NCBI GenBank assembly: GCA_945898105.1
Contig: CAMDHL010000041.1
Location: forward strand, 1-12,467
Origin: Comamonas sp. lk
Lineage (GTDB): Bacteria; Pseudomonadota; Gammaproteobacteria; Burkholderiales; Burkholderiaceae_C
Reading direction: 5' to 3'
Length of the DNA: 12,467 nucleotides
Under the pieces are notes generated by a model. The model saw only the letters and a program-made list of their open reading frames with translations, was not told where the DNA came from and did no database searches. Positions 7,033 through 12,467 of the stretch are shown one piece after another; the first letter of the stretch is position 1, and each line of letters opens with the position of its first letter. Position numbers and translations under genes: made by a program.

Positions 7033-7868
7033 ATTTCGATCACTGCATCGGCCCGAAAATATGCCTGCTCATTTTTGTGGGCATAACCGAGGGGGTTGGC
7101 CACCACGCGGCAGCCGTTATGCACATAGTTTTGTGGAGTGTGCAAATGCCCATGCAACCACAATGCGGCATGTGGCAGCAAATCATCCAAAGCATTGCAA
7201 AAACCGGCCGTGCCAGGTACGCGCCCATAGCGCGGATCAGCGCTGTGCAAGCTAGGCGCAAAGTGCGTCACCACGATAGTTTTGCCTTCAAAGGGCTGGC
7301 TTAATGCATCGCGTAACCAGGCTTGGCATTGCAGGCCTTCATCGCGTACCGCTTGCGATAAAAAAGGCAATCCATTGCGCAGCGTGCCGGTTTTTTTTAG
7401 GTAGAAGTCGGCGGCACGAAAAGCCTTATCCCGCGCCTTGAGCGTTTCCGCCAGCGCCTTCGAATCAGGCCCGGATCCCTGCGGTGCCAGCGCGTCGAAA
7501 TCGGTCCACAAGGTCGTTCCGATAAGGCGCAGCGCGCTGCCATCGCTCGCGCTATAGGGCAAGCTAACTATTTCTCTGTCGAGCCAGGTGATGCCCAGGC
7601 GCGCGCAGGTCTGGCGAAGACGCGCATGGGCCTGGTCAAAGTCCAGCGCATCGTATTCATGGTTGCCAGGCACAAAATACACCGGCACAGGCCAACCGTA
7701 AAGGGGCGAAAAACGCGTCAGGCCGAAATCCTGATCCTGCAATTTCGAGCCGCTTTGGTAGGACCCGATATCGCCGGCCAATACCAGGACATCGGCATCC
7801 GCGGCAGGGTGGGTTTGAAAGTCCGGCTGCGATTCCAGATGCAGGTCCGAGAGCAGTTGCAATTTCAT
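7029..7868 (-). CDS. Calcineurin-like metallophosphoesterase
   Basis: The 279-residue product carries all signature motifs of the calcineurin-like phosphoesterase fold: SDLH (Asp8, His10), GDIG (Asp33), GNHE (Asn69, His70), THFAPS (His202) and GHLHT (His241, His243). These bind two metal ions. No signal peptide or membrane segment is visible, so it is probably cytosolic. Substrate is unknown; the family includes phosphodiesterases and phosphatases acting on nucleotides, nucleic acids and proteins. The ATG at 7868 forms an ATGA overlap with the TGA stop of the upstream LysR gene, and GGGGGGA lies a few bases before it, which points to translational coupling. A GTG two codons further upstream is less likely. 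Co-expression with a LysR regulator is unusual for this family. Confidence 0.9.
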   Translation of the reverse strand: MKLQLLSDLHLESQPDFQTHPAADADVLVLAGDIGSYQSGSKLQDQDFGLTRFSPLYGWPVPVYFVPGNHEYDALDFDQAHARLRQTCARLGITWLDREIVSLPYSASDGSALRLIGTTLWTDFDALAPQGSGPDSKALAETLKARDKAFRAADFYLKKTGTLRNGLPFLSQAVRDEGLQCQAWLRDALSQPFEGKTIVVTHFAPSLHSADPRYGRVPGTAGFCNALDDLLPHAALWLHGHLHTPQNYVHNGCRVVANPLGYAHKNEQAYFRADAVIEI

Positions 7869-8845
7869 GTGCACATCCCCCCGGCTGCGGGTGGCAAGGA
7901 CTGTGCGGCCGTCTGTACCTGCATGCGCAACCAGGCTTGTGCGCTATCGTTGTCGTGGCGTTGGTGCCACACGGAATCTACATGAATGGGTGGTACTTCA
8001 AACGGTAATTCGCGTACCGCCAGTTGCGACGCGAAACCAGTGACTTGCACAAAATGGCGCGGCATCACCGCCAGCAAATCGGAATCCGCCACGACGCTGC
8101 CAGTGGTGAAAAACTGGTTCACCGTAAGCACCACGCGGCGCGAGCGATTAACCGATGCCAAGGCTTCATCTATCAAGCCATAGGCCCGGCCTGAAAAGCT
8201 CACCAGCACGTGATGCGCTTCGCAAAAAGCGTCCAAGCTGAGCGGTGTCTGTGCCAGCGGGTGTTGCGCGCGCATCACGCAGACATAGTCACTGGAGAAA
8301 AGGCGTTGATGGGCAAAGCGCACCGCCTGGCCGCTTTGGCGTTGCAAGCCTATGGCCGCCAGCGCCGCCGGGAAATGTCCCACCGCCAGATCTACATCGC
8401 CCGCTTCCAGCATTGGGCGCGGATCGCGCGTGTTTAGCGGTACGGTGCGCAGGGACACGCCTGGCGCCTCGCGCATGATGTCTTGCACCAGTGCGGGCAT
8501 CAATTTTGAGGCGGTGGCATCGGCCATGGTCAAGACAAAGCTGCGCACCGTGGCCGCTGCAGAAAAGGGCTGGGGCGACAAGGCACTTTGCAAGCGCGCC
8601 AGCGTCTCCCGCACTTGCGGCCAAAGCAATAGGGCTTTGGGCGTGGCTTGCAAACTTCGCCCCTGGCGCACCAGCACCTCATCGCCCAGCGCTTCGCGCA
8701 GTCGGCGTAGGGCGTTGCTGACGGCCGGTTGGGTAAGCGACAGCACCTGCGCCGCCCGCGTCAGGCTGCGCTCGGCCATCACCACGTCAAAGACTTTGAG
8801 CAGGTTCAGGTCGAAATTGCGCAGTTGCGGAGCAGGAAGCGTCAT
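7865..8845 (-). CDS. LysR-family transcriptional regulator (NodD/NahR-like subgroup)
   Basis: The 326-residue product starts MTLPAPQLRNFDLNLLKVFD. Its winged HTH covers about residues 11-70: SLTRAAQVLSLTQPAVSNAL, then LRRLREALGDEVLVRQGRSL. The FDLNLL start, TQPAVSNALRRLR and the short FTTGSVVADSDLLAVMPRHF segment resemble the NodD/NahR/PcpR branch, which often responds to aromatic or small organic ligands; the ligand here is unknown. No Shine-Dalgarno is visible at 8845, but a well-formed promoter lies at 8876-8904. It is co-transcribed with the metallophosphoesterase through a 4-bp ATGA overlap, and it diverges from a small membrane protein gene whose promoter overlaps its own. That gene is therefore a likely target. 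Confidence 0.92.
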   Translation of the reverse strand: MTLPAPQLRNFDLNLLKVFDVVMAERSLTRAAQVLSLTQPAVSNALRRLREALGDEVLVRQGRSLQATPKALLLWPQVRETLARLQSALSPQPFSAAATVRSFVLTMADATASKLMPALVQDIMREAPGVSLRTVPLNTRDPRPMLEAGDVDLAVGHFPAALAAIGLQRQSGQAVRFAHQRLFSSDYVCVMRAQHPLAQTPLSLDAFCEAHHVLVSFSGRAYGLIDEALASVNRSRRVVLTVNQFFTTGSVVADSDLLAVMPRHFVQVTGFASQLAVRELPFEVPPIHVDSVWHQRHDNDSAQAWLRMQVQTAAQSLPPAAGGMCT

Positions 8846-8875
8846 ATATAGATTTTATGAATGGCTGAAATCAAA

Positions 8876-8904
8876 AATATAAAGTTGACCAACATTAGTG
8901 TAAA
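8876..8904 (-). promoter_or_regulatory. Sigma70-type promoter for the LysR-phosphoesterase pair
   Basis: On the minus strand, TTTACA (8899-8904; 5 of 6) and TATATT (8876-8881; 5 of 6) are exactly 17 bp apart. The predicted start near 8869 gives a leader of about 24 nt before the ATG at 8845. It overlaps the oppositely directed promoter at 8885-8913. Confidence 0.6.
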
Positions 8905-8913
8905 CCCTAGCAT
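8885..8913 (+). promoter_or_regulatory. Possible promoter for the small membrane protein gene
   Basis: TTGACC (8885-8890; 5 of 6) and TAGCAT (8908-8913; 4 of 6) are 17 bp apart, with the start expected near 8920, about 48 nt before the ATG at 8968. The weak -10 and the overlap with the leftward promoter suggest an activator-dependent promoter. Confidence 0.45.
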
Positions 8914-8967
8914 TGCCTCCTTAAATGCCCGCTAGTGGCGTGCCCATGTTTTTCCAAGGAGTTTGCT

Positions 8968-9366
8968 ATGTCTTATTTCATGCCTTTCCAAGCGGCTTCC
9001 CAAGTCGTCCGTGCAGCGCCCCAGCGCCCAAGCAAACGCATTGCGCCGTCACAGGCCTTGGCAGGCGTATTGTCAGCATCTGTCTTTGCCGCTTTGCTCG
9101 CCGTTGCTGACCAGGTGATTGACAGCTGGGCCGACGGCCATATGTTGCTCGCCTGGGTGATGTTGTGGTTGTCGATTTTTGGCGGGCTTGCCCTCTTGAC
9201 CCGGCCCATGCGCCGCGCCAGCACCGCTAGCGCATTCTGGCTTCAAACTCGCGTCGCAGCACTGGTGCAGTCGCGCCGAGAAGCGGCTTTGTGGGAGTTG
9301 GCGATGCGCGATCCGCGCATGCTGCAGGAGTTGCGCGCTGCCAAGGTCCGCAGCCAAGACATCTGA
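8968..9366 (+). CDS. Small two-helix inner-membrane protein of unknown function
   Basis: The 132-residue product begins MSYFMPFQAASQVV. The ATG at 8968 is chosen because AAGGAG lies 6 nt upstream; an in-frame ATG at 8935 has no ribosome site. Residues 1-28 are short and basic. Residues about 29-50 and 58-78 are hydrophobic and separated by a short acidic turn (DSWADG), so a membrane hairpin with both ends in the cytosol is likely. Residues 79-132 form a charged, probably helical tail rich in Arg and Ala (RREAALWELAMRDPRMLQEL). This tail loosely recalls DUF1127-type short proteins but is not a clear match. I do not recognise the family. It is divergent from the LysR gene and ends before a strong hairpin, so it is a single-gene transcript. 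Confidence 0.8.
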   Translation: MSYFMPFQAASQVVRAAPQRPSKRIAPSQALAGVLSASVFAALLAVADQVIDSWADGHMLLAWVMLWLSIFGGLALLTRPMRRASTASAFWLQTRVAALVQSRREAALWELAMRDPRMLQELRAAKVRSQDI

Positions 9367-9375
9367 CGCTTACGC

Positions 9376-9399
9376 GCAGGCGCCTAAAAAGGCGCCTGC
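9376..9399. terminator. Perfect hairpin between convergent genes, probable bidirectional terminator
   Basis: Arms GCAGGCGCCT (9376-9385) and AGGCGCCTGC (9390-9399) pair perfectly around a 4-nt AAAA loop. It lies 10 nt after the stop of the small membrane protein gene and 25 nt beyond the SRAP stop on the other strand. No T-run follows on either strand, so termination may depend on Rho or on stem stability. Confidence 0.65.
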
Positions 9400-9424
9400 C
9401 GGTACCTGCGAGCACCCCGCTCTT

Positions 9425-10060
9425 TTAGCTTAGCTGCGCCAATGCGGCGTTTGATTGCGCCTGCAAAAAACCAAGACTTTCGCGCGCAGGCAAGTGCAGC
9501 CAATGCGCATATTGCGCAGGCGGCACGACAACTACCATCCGCTTTTCATCACCGGGTTTGTGCATCTCGCGCATCACGGGATGCGCATCGGCGTTAATGG
9601 TCAGCATGGTGAAGCTGAAAATTTCTTGCTCCTGCGCCCGCCAGCAAGACCATAAACCGGCCACCCCTAGTGGTGCACCGTCTGCGCTGCCAATCCGCGC
9701 CGCCACCGCCCGCCCACTGCGCCAATCGGGTTCGAATAAAGCCTCTGCCGCAATGATGCAGTGCTGGCCGCGCCGCCAAGCGTCGCGAAAGCTGGGTTTC
9801 TCGAAGGCGGTTTCACTGCGCGCGTTGTAGGTGCTGCGCGTCATTCGCAGGTCGGTGGACCAATGCGGCACCAAACCAAACAAACCGGTCAGCGCTTGCA
9901 GAGGGCCGGCAGTCGGGGCCGCGCTCTGCGGCGCGTTGCGGATAAAAAGGGCCCGGTAGCCCGGCCAGACATCGGCCTGCCCCGTGTCCTCTGGCAGGGC
10001 GGTGCCGAAATGGCGCTCAAACCGCTCGCGCCCCTGGATGCCTTGGTAATGGCTGCACAT
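9425..10060 (-). CDS. SOS response-associated peptidase (SRAP, YedK/HMCES family)
   Basis: The 211-residue product starts MCSHYQ. After Met removal, Cys2 becomes the N-terminal nucleophile that forms a thiazolidine crosslink with abasic sites in single-stranded DNA, which shields them. That requirement fixes the start at 10060 rather than at an in-frame codon 11 positions upstream. LFGLVPHW (60-67) and YNARSET (78-84; Asn79) are family motifs. Glu110 in EALFEPDW corresponds to the active-site Glu, and His167 in MHKPGDEKRM to the active-site His. This form carries KPGDEKRM after the His where E. coli YedK has a shorter HDRMP-type motif. No LexA box is visible upstream. It converges with the small membrane protein gene and diverges from phaM. 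Confidence 0.9.
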   Translation of the reverse strand: MCSHYQGIQGRERFERHFGTALPEDTGQADVWPGYRALFIRNAPQSAAPTAGPLQALTGLFGLVPHWSTDLRMTRSTYNARSETAFEKPSFRDAWRRGQHCIIAAEALFEPDWRSGRAVAARIGSADGAPLGVAGLWSCWRAQEQEIFSFTMLTINADAHPVMREMHKPGDEKRMVVVVPPAQYAHWLHLPARESLGFLQAQSNAALAQLS

Positions 10061-10144
10061 AAGGCCTATTGTCTGTCGGACGACGGTTCGCACGCTCCCT
10101 CACAAGCCGTTACCGCAATGGACATATGGCGATTGGTAAATAGC

Positions 10145-10157
10145 AGGCGCTGCGCCT
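10145..10157. repeat. Short GC palindrome in the SRAP-phaM intergenic region
   Basis: AGGCGC and GCGCCT are separated by a single T. It lies in the 217-bp divergent region between the SRAP and phaM genes. It may be an operator half-site pair or chance in GC-rich DNA. The rest of this region shows no clear promoter to me. Confidence 0.2.
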
Positions 10158-10277
10158 ACCTCACTGGGCAATTTGTTGCTGTTCCCATGCGCGCCTACAA
10201 GTCGTGCTGTTGGTTGGCTTCAGTTAAGCTTGGGCCGCTTTGCACAGCGCGCACAGCACAACCTAGGAGCCCCTCCC

Positions 10278-10940
10278 ATGACCACTTCAGACACCGCAGG
10301 ATTTGGCAAATTTGTTCCTGGTTTTGACTTTTTGCAGAACCTGGCCAAGGCCGCTGGTGGTGCGGGCAGTAGCCCCTCGGCCATGCCCAATATGGCGCAG
10401 TGGCTGGTGCCCAGCCTCAAAGTTGAGGACTTGGAAAAACGCATCGAGGAGCTCAAGCACGTGCAGTTTTGGCTGGACCAGAATGCCCGCGCGCTAAGTG
10501 CCACCATCCAGGCGCTGGAAGTGCAAAAAATGACCATGGAAACCCTGAAGGGCATGAACTTCACTATGGGCATGCCGGGCGCCGCGCAAGCTGCCACCCC
10601 GAAACCCGCATCTGCGCCCGCAGCTCCCCCGCCTGCGCCCGAACCCGAGCCCGCTGCCGATGCGGCCCCCAAGCGCAAAACCAAAGCGCAGGCCGATGCC
10701 AGCAAAGTTATTGACCCGATACAACTGTGGGGCGCGCTCACCCAGCAGTTCCAGCAGATTGCCAGCACGGCGCTGCAAGACGTGGCCAAGCACAGCGCGG
10801 CCGTGGCCGGTAGTGCGAAAGCAGCGGGAAAATCCGGCGCTACGAAAGCAAAAGGCGCGACCGCCAAAACCACGCGAAAGGCGGCCGGCAAATCCGCCTC
10901 CGCCAAGAGTAATGCCAAGGCGCGCCGCAGCGCCCGCTAA
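10278..10940 (+). CDS. phaM: PhaM-family polyhydroxyalkanoate granule regulatory protein
   Basis: The 220-residue product matches PhaM, which in Ralstonia/Cupriavidus activates PHA synthase PhaC and ties PHB granules to the nucleoid. The start contains FVPGFDFLQNLAK (12-24). The conserved core runs from about 38 to 94: NMAQWLVPSLKVEDLEKRIE, then VQFWLDQNARALSATIQALE, ending in KMTMETLKGMN. A Pro/Ala linker (101-130) precedes a short amphipathic segment (about 144-172). The tail (about 173-220) is rich in Lys, Ala and Arg like histone H1, consistent with DNA binding. The start at 10278 has AGGAG about 9 nt upstream. FIST follows after 30 bp on the same strand, so they are probably one operon. 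No phaC or phasin gene lies in the window. Confidence 0.93.
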   Translation: MTTSDTAGFGKFVPGFDFLQNLAKAAGGAGSSPSAMPNMAQWLVPSLKVEDLEKRIEELKHVQFWLDQNARALSATIQALEVQKMTMETLKGMNFTMGMPGAAQAATPKPASAPAAPPPAPEPEPAADAAPKRKTKAQADASKVIDPIQLWGALTQQFQQIASTALQDVAKHSAAVAGSAKAAGKSGATKAKGATAKTTRKAAGKSASAKSNAKARRSAR

Positions 10941-10970
10941 AGCGAAGCCCCTTCCACCTCAAGCCAAGTT

Positions 10971-12239
10971 ATGCAGACTTTTTCCTACGCGCACGCCACG
11001 CACCCAGATTGGCAAGGCGCCAGCGCACTGGTGTTGGCGCAGTTGCGCGGTCAGATGTCCAGCTCGCTGCATGCCGTCACGCCCACGCTGGCGCTGCTCT
11101 ACATCACCGACCATTACGCGCAGGACGCGCAGGAAATTTTGGACCACCTTAGCGCGGAGCTGCCCTCGGTCACTGACTGGTCGGGCACCGTGGGTATCGG
11201 CATCTCCGCTAACAACGTCGAGTACTTTGACGAACCCGCCATGGCCGTCATGCTTTTGGACTTGCCGTCGGATCAATACCGCGTGTTTTCTGGCGTCTCG
11301 CCGCTAAGCCTGGGCTTTGAAGCCCACACCGCCTTGGTACACGCCGACGGCGCTACCGCCGACCTGCCAGACTTGCTGGCCGAAATGTCGGGCCGCACCG
11401 AGACCGGCTACTTGTTTGGCGGCCTGGCCAGCAGCCGAGGCAAAAGTGTGCAGTTTGCGTTGGCGGCTGATGGCAACCTCAGCGGTCAGGGTATGGCTAA
11501 AGGCGTATTCAGCGGCGGGCTGAGTGGGGTAGCTTTCGGGCCGGAAATCGCACTGGTGTCGCGCGTCACCCAGGGCTGTAAACCGGTGTCGCGCGCCCGC
11601 GTCATTACCGAGGCTCATAACAACCTGGTCCTCAGCCTAGACGGTGAACCAGCCTTGGATGCGCTGCTTTCAGACCTATCGATTTCCTTGGAGCGACCGC
11701 AAGAAGCCTTGAAGGCGGTGCGCAATACCCTGGTCGGCCTGGCCAATCCGCCCACGGGCAGCGACAGCGCGGCAGTGCGCAAGACCGGCAATTTCGGCAG
11801 CGACGTGCTGGTGCGACACATCATCGGCTTGGACCCTGGCCATCGCGGCGTGGCCTTGAGCGACCATGCCCGCGTCGGTGGGCAACTGGCGTTTTGCCAG
11901 CGCAATGTGCAAGCCGCGCGCGGCGATTTGACGCGTATTTGCGCCGAGATTCGCGAAGAACTCAGCCCCGAAGAGATCCTCGAGCCCCAAGCGGTTGGGG
12001 CCACGGGCGTCGGTGCAGGCGCTGCTGCCCCAGTGCAAAAAGGCATTGCTGGGGCGATTTACATCAGTTGCACCGGACGCGGCGGCCCGCACTTTGGCGG
12101 TGCGAGTGCTGAAATGCAGATCGTCCGCCACGCTTTGGGCGACGTTCCTTTGATCGGATTTTTTGCCGCCGGCGAGATTGCCCATCAGCATTTGTACGCC
12201 TATACCGGCGTCTTAACGGTTTTTACCGTAGATAAATAG
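10971..12239 (+). CDS. FIST N-domain/FIST C-domain protein, putative small-ligand sensor
   Basis: The 422-residue product has an N-terminal FIST domain (about 30-230; TVGIGISANNVEYFDEPAMA near 73-92, GYLFGGLASS near 146-155). A C-terminal FIST_C domain (about 245-405) ends in the hallmark SCTGRGGPHFGG (366-377), then LIGFFAAGEIAHQHLYAYTG (394-413). FIST domains are thought to bind small ligands such as amino acids and usually occur joined to signalling domains. Here the protein is stand-alone, with no HAMP, GGDEF, kinase or membrane segment, so any output must be through a partner. It is probably cytosolic. The start at 10971 has only a weak ribosome site (AAG), 30 bp after phaM, which suggests dependence on the upstream gene. 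Its function is not established. Confidence 0.92.
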   Translation: MQTFSYAHATHPDWQGASALVLAQLRGQMSSSLHAVTPTLALLYITDHYAQDAQEILDHLSAELPSVTDWSGTVGIGISANNVEYFDEPAMAVMLLDLPSDQYRVFSGVSPLSLGFEAHTALVHADGATADLPDLLAEMSGRTETGYLFGGLASSRGKSVQFALAADGNLSGQGMAKGVFSGGLSGVAFGPEIALVSRVTQGCKPVSRARVITEAHNNLVLSLDGEPALDALLSDLSISLERPQEALKAVRNTLVGLANPPTGSDSAAVRKTGNFGSDVLVRHIIGLDPGHRGVALSDHARVGGQLAFCQRNVQAARGDLTRICAEIREELSPEEILEPQAVGATGVGAGAAAPVQKGIAGAIYISCTGRGGPHFGGASAEMQIVRHALGDVPLIGFFAAGEIAHQHLYAYTGVLTVFTVDK

Positions 12240-12318
12240 CGTTTTAAATACTTTTAAGGGCTTTTGGCGTCTTTTGTGCCTTGCCTGGCTGATTCTAAAG
12301 ACTTCAAAGGCGCCTGCT

Positions 12319-12381
12319 ATGGCGCTCTTCGTGCCTGATCTGCGAGCGGCGCTGTTTGATTGCGATGGATCGGCTATTTAG
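12319..12381 (+). pseudogene. Probable remnant of a HAD-family phosphatase gene (start only)
   Basis: An ATG at 12319, with AAAGG 8 nt upstream, opens a 20-codon frame ending in TAG. Its product, MALFVPDLRAALFDCDGSAI, contains LRAALFDCDG, the beta-strand and DxDG motif I that open HAD-superfamily phosphatases (usual form ALFDCDGTLVDSE). The frame stops where the conserved T/V-L-DSE should continue, and the minus-strand gene at the right edge begins 7 bp later. The simplest reading is a HAD gene that once followed FIST and was deleted apart from its first codons. Chance similarity of a short peptide cannot be excluded. Confidence 0.4.
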
Positions 12382-12387
12382 AGGGCG

Positions 12388-12467
12388 CTAGGGCGCTTTG
12401 ACCGCGGCAACGCTAGCGCGTTGCAGGCGGTCGGCTACACCGGCCCATTCCATCGTCTCGGGGGTGG
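12388..12467 (-). CDS. C-terminal end of an unidentified protein (partial)
   Basis: On the minus strand one frame is open from the right edge to a TAG at 12388-12390. It gives 25 residues that look like a helical protein end: TPETMEWAGVADRLQRASVA then AVKAP. The other two minus frames hit stops within the same 80 bp. I cannot assign a family from so few residues. The gene would be convergent with FIST, or with the HAD remnant. Confidence 0.5.
   Translation of the reverse strand, partial: TPETMEWAGVADRLQRASVAAVKAP

Noticed and set aside
10061..10277. LexA/SOS box upstream of the SRAP gene
   Set aside because: The family name suggests SOS control, but no CTGT-N8-ACAG-like site is present in this region.
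10220..10918. Open frame of 232 codons on the minus strand opposite phaM
   Set aside because: The Ala-rich hydrophobic product is the complement of the Lys/Ala-rich phaM tail; phaM has a clear family match and ribosome site.
12269..12302. GTCTTT/AAAGAC stem as a terminator for the FIST gene
   Set aside because: Only 6 bp pair around a 22-nt loop and no T-run follows; too weak to call.

Overview
The window reads as chromosomal DNA from a GC-rich, PHA-accumulating betaproteobacterium of the order Burkholderiales, most likely Comamonadaceae (Rhodoferax/Polaromonas/Limnohabitans-like). This rests on family knowledge: a PhaM-type PHA granule regulator followed by a FIST-domain gene, and the style of the BauA, MmsA and SRAP proteins. 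I see no rRNA, tRNA, CRISPR array, insertion sequence, phage gene or integrase. Coding density is high and gaps are short. Eleven complete protein genes, two edge-truncated genes and one probable gene remnant are supported.

Layout. (1) 1-302, minus: the first 100 codons of a winged-helix MarR-like regulator that runs off the left edge. An AT-rich 182-bp region in front of it carries three dyad repeats and a possible promoter. (2) 485-4850: a beta-alanine catabolic block. A LysR regulator (plus) diverges from bauA, the omega-amino acid:pyruvate aminotransferase (minus). A 332-bp gap with hairpins follows, then mmsA, the CoA-acylating malonate/methylmalonate-semialdehyde dehydrogenase (minus). 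Together they turn beta-alanine plus pyruvate into L-alanine and malonate semialdehyde, and the latter into acetyl-CoA, CO2 and NADH. (3) 4907-7032: dadA, a D-amino acid dehydrogenase (minus), divergent from a TetR regulator (plus). DadA can return D-alanine to pyruvate, the amino acceptor of BauA, but no alanine racemase is present here. (4) 7029-9366: a LysR gene and a metallophosphoesterase gene joined by an ATGA overlap (minus). They diverge, through overlapping back-to-back promoters, from a small two-helix membrane protein gene (plus). The tetR and phosphoesterase genes meet tail to tail and overlap by 4 bp. (5) 9425-10060, minus: an SRAP (YedK/HMCES-type) abasic-site DNA-crosslinking protein. 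(6) 10278-12239, plus: phaM and a FIST-domain gene, probably co-transcribed. (7) 12240-12467: a 20-codon fragment that looks like the start of a HAD phosphatase gene, then the last 25 codons of an unrecognised minus-strand gene.

Nothing here is clearly a new biological system; most of it is recognisable metabolism and regulation. The points most worth a second look are the small membrane protein/LysR/phosphoesterase module with interlocked promoters, the phaM-FIST pairing, the HAD remnant, the dyad cluster before the MarR-like gene, and the insertion in DadA.
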